From assembly GCA_940671915.1 (NCBI GenBank), contig CALNVZ010002100.1:4399034-4463033 (forward strand): a stretch of 64,000 nt of DNA, written 5' to 3'. Source of the DNA: Paracentrotus lividus (lineage: Eukaryota; Echinodermata; Echinoidea; Camarodonta; Echinidae). The translations under genes and the position numbers were made by a program. Of the stretch, positions 25,787 through 39,321 are shown in pieces (within the stretch, counting starts at the first letter, position 1; each line of letters opens with the position of its first letter). The notes under the pieces were generated by a model, which searched no databases, had not been told where the DNA came from, and saw nothing but the letters and a program-made list of their open reading frames with translations.

Positions 25787-25895
25787 AGGGTACACACAAG
25801 TAAATGATATGCACGCAAGGTTTTTTGGGAAGGCGTACTAAAGATGAGGTCATTTTTATTGATGGAAAATGGTCATATAAAATCATTTAAATTGT
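25787..25895 (+). repeat. Block R, copy 1
   Basis: Contains GGGTACACACAAGTAAATG and CGTACTAAAGATGAGGTC, followed by a form of GGTCATATAAAATCATTTAA. Matches 26,405-26,520 closely and about 26,890-27,030 loosely. Confidence 0.8.
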
Positions 25896-26404
25896 TTTAG
25901 TTTTGGCTGTTGATAATTTTGAATATAATTTATTGTGCATATAGTATGACTCTTGCATTCATTTTACCATTAGTTGAAATTTATAACCACTTTGGCGTTA
26001 TCTTTTTGTGTTGGGGGGGGTATGGTTATTTTGTTTTTAGTTCTAATTGCCCCTGTTTTAATGGGGGGGGGGGTTATGGTAAAAAATTAGATAGACAGAG
26101 GGGTGGGGGGTTCTCTTTATATAAGATACAAACACTGATTCTGTCGAGCTGCTTGTAAACACAATAACTAGCTTGCACAGTTTCGGCATCCTGTGGGCGA
26201 CTCGGATCCGCGCCCGACCCAAGTATTATTTTTCAACAAGGATTGCTGGTATTGCGCGTTGTTTGGGTGGCACGGGGTTGTTTTTCAGCTCCTGTTTGCA
26301 AATTCCTTGTTATACAAGAATGCTTGGTACCAGTTTTATCAGTTGATCAAACTTTTCACATTAAACACAAAAAATGCAATATTTTTAAATTTGACCCCAC
26401 TATA

Positions 26405-26820
26405 GGGTACACACGAGTAAATGATATGCACGCAAGGTTTTTGGGAAGGCGTACTAAAGATGAGGTCATTTTATATGATGAAGAAAATGGTCATATAAAA
26501 TCATTTAATGGTTTTATGTTGCTGTTTAATGAATAAATAGTATGCTATAGTCCGACTCTTTCATAATTTACCATTAGTTGAAAATTAGACACTTTGGCGT
26601 ATTTTGGGGAATCTTTTTTCGTAATTTTGAACATCTACTAAATCACGCCTACAAAGTCGTTCTCTTTTGTCATAGTCTCGCTCAAGGATTTCTGATTTTT
26701 GTTTGAGCTGACAAATTATAAGTCCTAACTACGAGTCCTTTAATTTTAACTTTGCTGTGATAATTAAAACGATTTCCATCGACAGAATTTTGGAACGTCC
26801 TATTTTTGAAGAGCGTTAAT
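26405..26820 (+). repeat. Block R, copy 2, with its longer right flank
   Basis: Same phrases as copy 1, then about 300 further bases (TTTGGCGTATTTTGGGG, AATCACGCCTAC, GTTTGAGCTGAC, CATCGACAGAATTTTGG) that are repeated in copy 3. The open frame 26,243-26,536 covers the start of this copy. Its residues GRRTKDEV recur in copy 1 in another frame context, so some ancient coding content is possible but was not recognised. Confidence 0.75.
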
Positions 26821-26884
26821 GATAAATAATGTGTAGTCTATGAGACGTGACTGAATTTACCTTTCGTTTGTGCCACTTTTTTAG

Positions 26885-27390
26885 GACACTCGAGTATAAT
26901 GATAGCGTGTTCAAGCACATAAGGTTTATTTTGGGAAGGCTACTAATAGACTGAAGTCGATGTTATTATCTCGATTAAAGATGATAAATGTCATAAGTAA
27001 AATTCATTTAATGATTTACTGTGCTTGCTGTTTAATGAATAAAATGTTATTAGTTAGGACCGACTGAATATCTTTCATAATTTAATCTTTTAGTCGCTAT
27101 GATAATTCGCACATTGTGTAGCGTATATTTGGGGGATAGTCGTTTTCTCAGAATATTTGTAACATCATACTGAGAATCACGCCTACATTAAGTTCGTCTC
27201 TTTTGATCATATCTCAGACTCAAGGATGAGGAATTTTGACTGTTTGTTTGAGCTGACAAAGAGATATAGCTATATAGATTCTCTAAATAACCGAGTCTTT
27301 GATTTAACTTTGCTGAGTGATATAATAAGTATCGATATGTTCCATCGATAGAATTTTGGTAACGTACTATTTGATTGAAGAGAGTTATTT
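26885..27390 (+). repeat. Block R, copy 3, heavily interrupted
   Basis: Every landmark of copy 2 is present in order (TTTGGGAAGGC, AATCACGCCTACATT, GTTTGAGCTGAC, CATCGATAGAATTTTGG), but extra one- to many-base insertions make it roughly a fifth to a quarter longer in the compared parts. No reading frame survives. The insertion-rich pattern fits raw long-read noise or very rapid decay. Confidence 0.65.
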
Positions 27391-27587
27391 TGAACAGTGG
27401 CTATGGCGTATCTATTTTACGTGTCGATTATGCTTGGCGCCACATTAATTCAAACGGGGATGTGGGAGCGTATGTGAGTAAATACGCATGCTCTGTACAA
27501 ATTTCAAGTTTGTAGCGTGTTCCTGCTAGGGATGGGAGCCCCTGTTACAATTGCCCCGTGTTACAATTGTCCCCGGTCTCCCCTACT

Positions 27588-30500
27588 TTTACGATCAACA
27601 TTCCTATTTAAAGTAGAACGATGTAATTTGATAAAAATCACTTCTGTGCTGCAATTTCAGATCATATCGCATACTGTCCCTATAAAATATGCAAAACAAA
27701 AATGACCCACTTTATGAGGAAAGTTGAAATGTTCATTCATTTTAAAGACTTTACTCAGAATATGTCATAATGATGTAAGAAAACCTTTTCATGGAGCACG
27801 TGCAGGATAAACCACTCGTGCTGTCACCTGACATGCACCTGACAACAAGTTATTTTACTGCCAACTTCTACACAAAGTCACGTGACTAATAAATAACATT
27901 TGCCACGTGATTAGACGAACACATGCACACACTGACTTTCAAAATATATGTGACGTAATTCTTATTAATTATTAATTGTCTTTCAGTGTCAATTGTGGAT
28001 CATGTCAAACACTTTTCAATAAAGTTATAGACATTGCAGAATCATGAACAAATTTTATACTATAAAAGTAGTATAAAATATTTATTTTTTATTGTTGCAC
28101 TGGATTCCTGATGTTTTGTCAAATTACATAGTGTTGCTGCAGCAAATTTCCTTTTTAATATTCAATAAAAGTCTAAGCTTTCTTTGGTGTAGTCATGGTA
28201 ATATAAAACACATTGATACACATTAAATGTTTTGTTTTTTCTCTACGGAAACACTAATGTCATAGCATACTTTTAAGCAATGAAACAAAATAAGCAATAA
28301 TTTCATTTCATTTCATTCATTTTACTGACGTAAGCATATTCATAAAGATGCATAGTTTTCTTTGTTGATTTTTTTTTATCAATATGACTGGGATTATTCC
28401 ACTCTACTTCATCTATTTACTTTAGGATCAGCTACCACGGATTGGTCTTTAGTCTACTTTTGCTTTGTAAATTACATCCGAATTCTATATAATTGAATAA
28501 AGAAACGCTATATGATCATGACCATGTAATTTGACATGATATTCATGACAGGAATTGTAAACTTGTGTCGTAATTTCAATATTTATTTTGGTACGAAGTA
28601 GGCACTGTACAACAGACTTATGTCAGGTTAAATCAACAACGATCTTTGTTGAATTATTAACACTATTTTTACATCTTTGTTACTCTTTTTTAATTTATCG
28701 TCCGCTTTTGAAAGGATTAAAATTATCGTTAATATTGTGTTACTCTTGGTTAAGTCAAAATCTTTGTTATGCGAAACAAGCAAGTCCAGTGAACCCTAGC
28801 ACGAAACAATGTTTGATAAATATATTATTTTGGATATTTCAGCATACCCCGAATAACAAATTGGCATAATTCCTATTAATATGATATTTTATTAGCCCTA
28901 TTTGTAGCTTTAGCTGGATGAAATGTCTAAGGACACATCTAAATTCCCGATTGACAGAGACCAGATCCTTTCCATGAGGCCCTGTGTCATCTTATTTTAC
29001 ATCGACGTGGGAGAAATAATGACCAAATATTCTTCTCTAGTCTTTGAATCTGATATTGTTCACCAAAGTGGAGATGACAGCTCTCTTCATCATTGTCACA
29101 TCAAATTTGTTTTAGACTATGATCATGACATTCATTCGACACGACAAGTAAGAATTCTGAGCTCAGAACAATGCAAGGTTAAAAATTATACCTGTTTTAT
29201 TAAATGTTATTACAAAGGTAGTACATCAATGTCTTTGGACAATAAAATTGACAAAGAAGCAATGTCATTATTGTAGACAGAACATTGATCATATTAAAAC
29301 ATGGCCTCAGAATATATTGTTTTTTAATATTTGATAAGACAAGACAATACGGCCTGAATTATAAACATTATACAGTATGATTTTACAATCTATAAAAAAA
29401 ACACCACTTCATTGATGAATTTACGTATGTATTTAAGTCAATGCTGTCAATAAACGAAATTCAATTAAAATTACTGTCGTATTTATACAAGGCACATTGG
29501 AAAGAAAGTTTACCTCTCTCTTTTAGCGGTTAAAAGTTGGTCTTAAAATTATGCGATTTTTGTCCCCTTTTTTAATCAATGAGGGTTTGTAGATATATTC
29601 TTTTATAAGAATTAATAATAGAAGCAAAAAGGTTGAAGTTATGTAGGAGCAGGAGCATATAGAGTACAAAGATACAAGGATCGTGGACTGTTATTAAGTC
29701 ATAGCGCGGAGGAATTAAATCATTAGACCTTCGTAACACTATTTAGATCAGGGATCTAGACTACTTAAAAAAAAATACATTTGGGAAAGTGTATAGGTTT
29801 TTCTAATTGAGGGAGTACTTGAATTACTTATTGCAGACAAAATGAAAGGTCTCGAAGTGGAAAAGTATTTGCGTCACAATCCGATTTTCCGACCTCAAAG
29901 ACTAATCGTCAAGGCAAGACAAGAAGAATTAGTGAACTGCGAAGAAGCACTGAATTGAGACATTAAAGCTAATGTATAGTTTTGGGAGAACATATTTTTT
30001 GTTTTACTTCCATAGCAGAATAATATGAATTAATACCTCAAATAACCTCTGTGTTCAAAATTATTTGTTATAAAATCCACTCTAAGACCTGAATTTAGCA
30101 ACAAAACTGTGTAAATCGGTTTGTTTCTGGGCCGTGCCTAAACCGGATCACACTGGGGAGAGTGCAATGTGCAGTGGTTTGTGTGCAAAGTATATGCTAT
30201 TGATACACAGACTGATACACACACAGAATGCCCACATGCCATACCAGTCAGCAGTGGTGTGGCATGCCCAGAGTTCTGGGGTGAGAGTGAAGGAAGTATG
30301 GCCTCATTTTGATGAATATCTCCCCATGTTTATGCTAACTATAACATATCATGAAAAAACATGCATGGCACATGGTTATATTACTTGCCCATGTATTGAT
30401 ATGTTATTGGGACAATATTAGGACAAGTTGAGTAAGTTTTTGAAAAATGCAATTTTCTCTACAACAACTATACTTGGGCTTTAAATCGTTCTTGCTTCTC

Positions 30501-31154
30501 TGTTTGTTTTTATGATGAACTGATCTTTCCGGATTAAATGCACTCATGTTTAAACCACCTTTCCATTCATTGCTTGTTGTGTTTGTACCCATTGTATATG
30601 TAACTAAGAGTAGATAGCTTGTCTGTCTAAGCACCTTGTCTGTGTAAGTTCCATCATGATCGAATAACTAAAAAAAAAAAAGACAGATAAATTGTAGCTG
30701 ATTTTATTTTGTGTGTATGTCGACATGTTTGACGTACACGAGGTATGAATTAATGACAATTTCAAAACGCATTTATGTGGAAAATAAAGTGACATCATGC
30801 TTTGATATTGCTTTTTACATCCTTGTATGGCACTTGCAAAGCCAGCTCGCATCTTTGCCCTGCTATGGTTTTCACAATACCCAATGCTTCTCATAATTTC
30901 AATTAAGGGCCAGCGTTTAGAAGTAACCTCTGATACTTATCTGTTTGGATGGTTCCCATCGTCTCCTCATTCCTTTGTTCTTGATGATGATGATGATGAT
31001 GATACAGAATTAGGTTGCTTAAAATAGAAACCAGATGGAGATGACAAATACCTCTTGAACTCGCTAAAGACATCATAGACAAAGACACAGCAAGTCAAGA
31101 TTATCAAAGCAAGTGGTTAAACTTACAGTCGCCTATAGTATCAAGTTCTCGTGG
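27588..31154. other. Intergenic, no convincing gene
   Basis: AT-rich. The frames 28,588-28,869 (93 residues), 28,923-29,276 (117 residues) and 30,134-30,421 (95 residues) are the longest. None shows a known domain, a signal peptide or convincing splice sites, and their lengths are about what chance gives in 64 kb of this composition. A (GAT)n tract of about seven units lies at 30,982-31,002. Confidence 0.5.
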
Positions 31155-31349
31155 TAGTATTTCTTACACAGATAATCCGAGACAAGAGTCTTTGTTGTCA
31201 TGTTATGTAATAAAAACAAAGTATTATTTTTTGGTATCCTAAAAAAGTAGGGCTAGTATTTTTTACACAGATTATCCAAGACAAGAGTCTTTGTTATGTA
31301 ATAAAAACAAAGCATTATTATTTTCTTGGGATCCTGAGAAAGTCGGGCT
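31155..31349 (+). repeat. Tandem duplication, two units of about 98 bp
   Basis: Unit 1 (31,155-31,253) and unit 2 (31,254-31,349) share TAGTATTT-TTACACAGAT, CAAGAGTCTTTGTT and ATGTAATAAAAACAAAG, followed by GGTATCC/GGGATCC and GTAGGGCT/GTCGGGCT. Non-coding. Confidence 0.85.
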
Positions 31350-32009
31350 TTATTGCACGCGATTGACATGTGACTTTGCAATGTATAAGTCGCGTGAGTC
31401 CAGTCCCAACGTGGTTGATTGGTTTTGTGGTTTGGAGCCATAGGGAGTGTATTGTTATGGCAGGAATTACATCTCAGCAAGCACCAAGTCTAAAGGCAGT
31501 GAAGATACAGTCAATACCTTGGAAGACTGTGTCTAGACCTACAAAACGCTACTGTTCTAAAGTTAGACATTCTAAAAGCAACTGACCGTTGAATTGTCAG
31601 GAGATTAAGGAGCCGTAAGTTTGATACCATTTTTAAAACCAAAATGAATGACGCATTGTAAGATAAAAATGACACCTGACTTCTTATCTTAATTTCTATG
31701 TAAGTGAACCATGGCCCACAACTTGAGACTGTAAATATTTGTAATGTTCATCTCTTTAAGAAAAGTCAAGGCTATATAATTACACAAGGATCCATGGTAA
31801 ACGCATCAAATATCTTTTGTCTATGTATATACCGCCCTAATTCATATACTCTCCCATTACATAATTGTGGTTAGTAGATGTTTACAAGAAACGTACAGTT
31901 ATTCCATTTTATGAAAATATTAGGAAATATAAGTTTAAAAAGAGTAGAATTTCTACTGGCAAAGTGCAATTATTCAAAAATTAGATCGGAATGATCACCT
32001 GTTATTAAA

Positions 32010-32210
32010 TTATTCTGGACAGACACTGTCTTCCGCTGGCATGGCTGGACCGAGTTGAACGGCCGATGTGGACAATAGATACATGCTGTGTTCAGCAGGG
32101 TGCCGTGTACCGTAGAAGGCCAGCATTCCTTCAGGGAGAGTTAGGTGGTCAACAAACCTCATACCGCCCAATATGAAACCTGAGCCTATTGGTGAAATAT
32201 CGCCGATCAC
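32010..32210 (-). other. Candidate terminal exon, unrecognised
   Basis: A minus-strand frame of 66 residues in a stretch visibly richer in G and C than its AT-rich surroundings, ending in a stop at 32,010. It contains the phrase SGFILGGMRFVDHLTLPEG. A possible acceptor (CCAATAG before GCTCAGG) precedes the GSGF segment but lacks a good pyrimidine tract. I do not recognise the protein. It may be the last exon of a gene whose other exons are not visible, or chance. Confidence 0.2.
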
Positions 32211-32411
32211 GGAATATCAGTTTGAACTTGAGATTTCCTCATCTATGTCACCCTAAATAGGTCACTGTTTCGTAAACAAGTTTGTAAAATTCTGCAATTT
32301 GTCAGAACATGTTATCATCTTCAGTAGATCATAAATGTGCGCATCAGGGTGTTGTTTCACCAAGTTACGAACGACTTTATAAACGACTGGAACATGTTGG
32401 TTTAGTGAATG

Positions 32412-32537
32412 TGCCCTGTAACATAAGAGATATACGATCAATCTAAAGATCGATTGTAACTCTTAATACACTTTTAAACATAGACTTACGATTGATATCG
32501 ATCGTAAAAATGATCGTATCTTTTACATTACAGGGCA
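32412..32537. mobile_element. MITE family M1, copy 1 (126 bp)
   Basis: Perfect terminal inverted repeat TGCCCTGTAA ... TTACAGGGCA. The interior is itself nearly palindromic, with ATACGATCAATC and CGATTGTAACTCTTA near the left and ATCGATCGTAAAA near the right. Two further copies lie at 33,095 and 56,242. No target duplication is clear. Confidence 0.8.
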
Positions 32538-33094
32538 TTTATTAGATAAAGTGCTCGATATCAAGAAGCTCATATTTTCATTCTTGAACATGTTGAATGG
32601 GTCTGAATGATTATCCATTGAATGTACCTAAACTATAATTCATCATTATTATATGTTTAAAAAATATTGGCTAACTTCAAAAATTTTCTATGCAAAGTTG
32701 TTAACACTCACTGTTAGTCTTCCGACTATTCTAATATATATATGTACAATTTTTTTTTTTTTACAATAAAGGCAATTTGACTTGAATGGAAGAAAAACCT
32801 TTATTGTACCACTGTACTTTGAAGTCATAAGTGATGATAAGAAAGCTTTCAAAGACCATTCAGGCCCTAATATCTTATCTTCCAACAACGGAATGCAACG
32901 ACCGCGACTCCCTCTTGGCGCGACAAATTATGCCAGACATTTTGAAGTAGCGAATAATTCCATACAATGTCAATTATAATCTCCGAGACAAATTGGTCTG
33001 GATATGATGGGGTCAGGAGCGGGATGTGAACGGCGCTTCAGGATTTATCGGGCGTGACCGTCAAATCCTGCTTTGAAATCCAGACCTTGTCCAG

Positions 33095-33214
33095 TGCCCT
33101 GTAACACAAAAGAGATACGATCAAGCTTACGATCGATTGTAAATCTTAGTACACGGTTACCATAGACATACGATTGACATCGATCTTAAGAGTTATCTTT
33201 TATGTTACAGGGCA
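33095..33214. mobile_element. MITE family M1, copy 2 (120 bp)
   Basis: Ends TGCCCTGTAACA and TGTTACAGGGCA. Shares GAGATACGATCAA, TACGATCGATTGTAA and the interior order with copy 1, which lies only 0.56 kb upstream. Confidence 0.82.
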
Positions 33215-36200
33215 CGGATATTTGAAGTGATCAGAACGTCAGAGTTGGTCAGTTTGAATTGGGATATCTTTTTTGGCCGACGGTCGAATAGTAAATTGAT
33301 TACTATTCCACTAATTGTCCAGATTATCTGCTATCCATCTGTAGGAAGTGTCTGCGTTCCTTAACAATGACGTAGATGAAATTCTCCATTGAATAGTTCC
33401 GTTTGAACACAAGCCAAGTACATGGTGCTATTGTGATACATATGATGTTATTCATGCATATAAAATTCAATTATTTCTGAAATGTTCTTCGTTCAGAAAA
33501 GAATATGGAGAGTATTGTTATTACTCCAAAAGATTAAGCCCTTTTTCATAATGTCAGTCAATACAACATCCTTAGATCCACGATTTGAAAATAGAGGGGG
33601 CGCAGAAGGCAAAATTGAAAAAAGAAAAGAAGAGGCGCCAAGTTTCTTAGATTAATGAGCGTGCATTGTGTGGTATATAATGTAGAGGACTCTATATATG
33701 ATACTCAACGATTTCACAAATAGTACTTGAACATTGTGATGTCACGAGACGGTCAGCAGCATGCTGTCTGCTCTGACGTTGACGATTGGCGCATCTCCAA
33801 TACGTCATTTTCCTTCATGTATACAAGTACTCCTAAGAGAGATTAAAATACAAACAATTTGGACAAACTGTCTATTGAAATCCCAATGGATTGAAACCTG
33901 TGATGTAGTTTCTAAAGACCTTCTGGATTTGAAAAAAAAGTTAGATGTGAGAATAATGTTAAATAACGCTGTTACAAAATAAATTAAAACAAAAGGGGAG
34001 AGGAGATTTGGTGCAATTTGGAAAGTTTGGAAATCTACACCTGAATGTGGATGACGATGAACCTGTTAAAGCTTCGTTGTTTCCAACGACACTAGAAAAT
34101 TTGACGTTATAACGTCGGGATGAATAAGTGGTAATTCGAGTAGGAAATATTTGGTACCACGAACGCGTCACCATAAGCATAACAACACAATGACCATGAT
34201 GACGTCTGAACGAGATAGGATACATATAGCATTATTTAAAAGGAAAAGGGATATTATTATTATGTAAGGAAATTCCTTGTGATTCTTCAAATCATCTCTA
34301 AGAGCGACCCAGTTTAAAACCAAACATGCCAAGGAAGTGTGCGGTCTTAGACTTCACGCTGAGGATGGAAGTTCAATATTAACCCAATTTTCCCTTCAAG
34401 TATTTCATCCCACACCAACGTGTCTGCAGGAGACTGCTTGGTTGCAAGTTATTTATATTTCGAACATATATACTTCTCGGAAAAGCCACAACATTATTTA
34501 TCACTGAGTATTTTCAAAGTATTATTGTGGATAACCATTAATTTCTTTTATAATGTTACTCTAACTTTATTTTCTTTTTATTATATTTGAATACTATACT
34601 AACGTATCTGTGATGTGTATGTTCATGACATGGGGAAAACAAGAGTGTATCGTCGTGACGTCAGCTTGGCCTTTTTTAAACTTTCCATGTGATACATTTA
34701 GCAAGCCATGCATACATTCATATGCAGGTATTATGCGAATGATACATGGCGTCACGAGATCAGCCAAATTGGTTGCCATTGTTTTCATGATGCGCAATGA
34801 TGCCTGTCTTCATGGAGAGAACAGCAAGGTTACACATAGCGATTTACGCTAATTATAATTTTCAGGCCTGGGATTTTTGTCTTATGATGTATAATATAAG
34901 CCCAATATTAGAAGACCAAGCCCTTTTCCTCTTCTTTGACAAGAGCACCATTTTCATTTGTATTGAAAGTCCTATACCCACATGTCATTGATATAATCGC
35001 CGAATTATAGAAGTAGAGTTAGTTTGTGTTTATTATGTTTTATTATACCACAGAAAGCGAGATAAACACAAACACTAAAACCCGAGCTGTATAACATTGG
35101 GCATGAAATTAATGGTGATGTAACTGTAAACTGTATTCCCTTAAAATTCCTTTAATCTTCTTGACTTGAATGATATGCTAAATCATGAAAATAGAAATAA
35201 GAAATAATTGAATTCATCGCCAACTATCTTGCCTGTCAATCTTTGAACTTCCCCCTTCGTGTCTGCAAGGCATTTTTTTATATTTATATATATTTATATA
35301 AACAATATTTTGGGAAGATTTCCTTAAAGATAATATTAAAAGATGACTATGCATATTCATACTAAATTACCGGACTAGGGGGACATTAGCAGCGACCGGC
35401 CTTATGATAGTATGTCCTTAGTTTTTTCACTTCGGTTTTTATACCAAAGGAGAATACCGGAAATAGGCCAAGTTTAGTCTGATGATTGATGAATAAAAGA
35501 ACATTAAGGTTGAACCGTGACTTCTTTTTCCTGACATCAATTAAGGATTGGTTATTTATCTGACGTACCGGCCGGTCAATAATTCCCTTGCCAGGAGTGT
35601 GAAATGATCATGGTTACTGTAGGGTGTAGAGTAACCTCAAACGTCACAAACAACCGTCATAATATGACCACTGTTTGAATAAACTAATTAAGTATTTCCC
35701 TTTGCTATAATGCAGCTTATTTTACTCTTCCAAAATGTGGATAACCACCACACAGAATTGAAGAATAAAGGTGGTGTCATTTCCCCCTTTCGCCATGACG
35801 AGGAAATAATATAATTTTTTGTTTTGTTATGAATAAACTGCATTCTCTATTCGGCAAACATGCAAAAGAAAGTCAACCACTTGATATTGTGTCCGTAGTT
35901 CTGTGCTATTTTGACTCAAGACTGAGTTTGTTCCATTTTAATAAATTTAACTCCATTTATTATACCTTACTCGAGGAATCTCACCCTATTTAAACTTTAG
36001 GTTGACGATTTTTCTTGAGATACGTGGAGTTTGTAGAAACATATAACATTACAAAATATATGCATGTTAGGGACATCTAGACAGGAAATTATTGTTGTTT
36101 AACCCCCGATTAAAGCTATATGTTCCAAAACAGGTTGTTCCCTCTGTTACCCTGCTGAAGTGTAACCATAATCCCTTTTATGAGATACTTTCCTTTTTAA

Positions 36201-38811
36201 TTATTCGTAAAATCAATGCTTCCTAACATCAATTATTAGAATAACTGATAGAAAATACCACAAGGCTATCATTATAGTTACCCTTGACTATGAGAATAAC
36301 CACTTATCATTGGTTATTAAAGATTTAAGTGGTAAGTCCTCACGTCATGCGGTGTTTTAAAAGGACCGAACCCACTGTCTCAAACCCATTTTCTTGCTTT
36401 AAAACCAATTAAGTCACCATGGTTGTGCGTACAATTTACAGGACACTTTACTTCGTGTTGGCACAACACCGACTTTGGGAGATATATTTTGTGGGTGTGT
36501 GAACGGTTTGTCAGATATTTTGTGGAAGTGATTAGACTTCCGAAGAAGTTCCACTTACACTGATTTCATTTAATTCTTTCCTGTAGCCTCTCAGGCAACG
36601 CGATTAACTTTCTCTGGCTATCACTTGGACGCTCATTGGAAATGAGTTACCCTCAAGTATACTTCCAGATAAAATACGTTGAAATTCGTCATTAAAAGGA
36701 ATAAAAAGGGTGCGAATCTACATGTCAATAGAAATTAGCAAGATCCAGCATATACAAGTAAATAAGTCTCAGAGTAAATATATCAAGTTTTATTATAAAC
36801 TACAAATGCAATTTTAACTTGTTAATCTGTTTACGCTAGTCAGTGTCCTAATCCTGACTTTGTAATTGCATAGATAACTTTATTTACTTCAGGAATTTTT
36901 GTTATTGTCATCAATAATCCTTGACCTAACACACGTTATCCCTATATATCTGTTTGTATGCTGGATAGAGATTTAATTATGGGTAAGATTAGCGGTATGA
37001 TGAGACGGTGATGGGTGTTAGGGTGTTGTATTTAGCACAAATTTATAGAAATCGGCTTTCTTAAACTTCTCGACAAGAGATATGTAAAACATATATTATA
37101 AAAGAAAGATGAGCTTCAATACTATTGTATAGTTTGAAGTGAAAAGCTATATTCCTAATCGCAAAGTAGACCGAACCGTTTTATACATACCTACATAGAG
37201 ACATCACTAAATAATAATGTATACAATCTGATCAGCATGTTTGCTCGATTCATTATTCTCAATTTATTCGCAGTATTGGTGTTTTTCGGTTAAATGAATG
37301 TCAAAGTTTATGTTTCAATATGCATAATCTCCTAAAAAAGGCGAGAACAATTGGCTCCATTAACGTTACATTTGTGTTATTGTTGTGGTTTCCAAACGTT
37401 TACATTTAGTTAATCATCAACATAATTTAAGTTGATAATATCATCTGAACAAGGCCTTTAATAATTCCTATGTGATTCTAATTGGTGAACATGACCGTGT
37501 TGAATCAAGTGCTTCAATGTACATCAGCGATGCAACCAGACTGTGTTTCAATCCTGACTATATTATTTGACGTTTTCAGGCTAAGGTTGCTTGCCTAAAA
37601 AAAAAATCAGTTATCATCAGGGTCTGAAGTATAATACTGTAGACAACAAGAAGATGGACTAGGATTAGGTCAAGACTCAATACCTTATGTCAAAAAGCCA
37701 AATCGAAGTCTGCACTTACAGCCTACACCGCGTGCAGGTGAAGGCAAGGATAATTTGGTTGTCAGATATTCCTAACACTGGAACGAGGATGTCGAGAGAG
37801 TAGTGCTTAATACATGTAAGCAAAGCAACCTGAGAGGATAAACCTCGTTATCACGTGTGTAAATACACGAGCGTCTAGGCTTGGGACTGAAGCGAAGGTC
37901 ATGTGTCAAAACATGTAATAACATTAATCAATGATCACCGCTTAACATACCAACCTTTTTAGACACAGATAATGCTCCAGGTATACGAGCTACGAGATAA
38001 GAATGTATGCTCTTCTATTGCGCATCAAGATCGGGTCAAAACTACTTCAGTAGACGTAAAGTTAGTGTGACTGTTCTGAAGTAATACCTTTTCATAGTAT
38101 TATAGTTATAAAATCTTTTTCTTAAAATGAATTATTCAGTAGGGTTATTGTGATGTGAACATTGTTCATACTCTATTTTTCTATTCTTGAGACGGGAGGA
38201 TTACCATAATCATTAATGGTGGAAAAAAGGCGCCATTTCTGGTTAATGTTGTCCATTCCCTATCAGTGTGATAGTATGAGATTTCCAACAGTGTGAACGG
38301 GACCAATGTATAAACACAGGGATTCATTACCTAACAGGGCAGTGTGTCTATCACTGCATCAAATCTGCAAATATTTTGATTATTTTACCTCGTTAAAGGA
38401 GATAGATGTCAATACAATGACCCAGTAGTGTGCTTGTGTTTTCGGTCATCGGATAGGACTGCAGGCAAATATGGGTAAATATTGTTTCACCTTCTCAGGG
38501 TTCTTTCGTGTGAGTTTGGTGGAACACCCACATTGATATAGATTCATACAGAGATAACCATATACATGCCATGTTTGACTTATCCTTGTACAGTCAAATG
38601 ATTGGTTTGGAGAACAAAGACGTGTTTTGTCGTAATTGGCTTGTAATTAGTTTAATTTTAATTAGAGAAAATTTCCGTTTCTTTTTAATATGTACTCTAT
38701 AAAAATGAAAACGGAAATTTACGTGAGAAATCTGTAACATATTAACACTCATAATTTATAAAACGCCATTTCCCCCTTTTTTCTCTTTACTCTTTCCATT
38801 TCACTCGATGT

Positions 38812-38849
<38 letters not shown>

Positions 38850-39320
38850 ACACAAATAAATAAATAAATATATAAATAAATAAATAAGTAAATAAATAAA
38901 TATATAAATAAATAAATAAATAAATAAATAAAAACAGTGTCGTGTTTATGTTCTAGCTTGAATTCATTTAATTTCACTTTTATGCTTTATAGTCCTTTAT
39001 TCCTCTTATTCCTATCTTTTAAAGAAAACAGTCTGGCAGAAAGGTATACCTACAACATTTCTAATGAGGCTTACTGCATGGTGTTACCATAAACCTTTAA
39101 TGACGAATCATAATCATGAATAGGCCTATATACTTGAAAACGGAAAGTATTTATCTGACAGTATCAAAATGAAAGAAAAATGCACATGGGGCCAAAATAT
39201 TATCCTTTTTGCATTATACCCTGTTTACCGAGATGAAATTTACTTTATATTACTGTCCTGGATATTAAAACAGATCACGTGATTCATCATCTTATTTGGA
39301 AATGTTTTTTAACCTTCCCA
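33215..39320. other. Intergenic, no gene seen
   Basis: About 6.1 kb of AT-rich sequence. The short frames (33,761-33,982; 33,959-34,225 minus; 34,594-34,991) show no known motif. The only clear features are A/T-rich simple tracts near 35,275-35,320 and the microsatellite at 38,817-38,936. Confidence 0.5.
38817..38936. repeat. (CA)n followed by (AAAT)n microsatellite
   Basis: A CA tract of about 38 bases is followed by about 80 bases of AAAT units with occasional ATATA and AAGT interruptions. Confidence 0.95.
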
Positions 39321-39321
39321 T

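Larger units (their letters stand above)
25032..27587. mobile_element. 2.55 kb element with 29-bp terminal inverted repeats
   Basis: Left end AGTAGTGC followed by AGACCGGGGACAATTGTAAC; right end is the complement (GTTACAATTGTCCCCGGTCT followed by CCCCTACT). The inner 21 bases of the two ends match perfectly. Subterminal repeats of GTTACAATTGCCCC-type words occur near 25,225-25,290 and 27,540-27,560. Inside are short open frames (25,416-25,640; 26,193-26,405; 26,243-26,536; none recognised) and a block present three times. It is probably a non-autonomous or decayed DNA transposon. A target duplication is not visible. Confidence 0.7.

Noticed and set aside
28923..29276. 117-residue open frame
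   Set aside because: An in-frame stop lies just upstream, no domain or splice context is visible, and the length is within chance for this composition.
30134..30421. 95-residue Cys/His-containing frame
   Set aside because: The Cys/His spacing fits no zinc-binding family I know; probably chance.
30982..31002. Asp/His homopolymer peptides on both strands
   Set aside because: Translation of a (GAT)n microsatellite.
38817..38936. Possible CRISPR-like array
   Set aside because: Simple CA and AAAT microsatellite without spacers; the window is eukaryotic.
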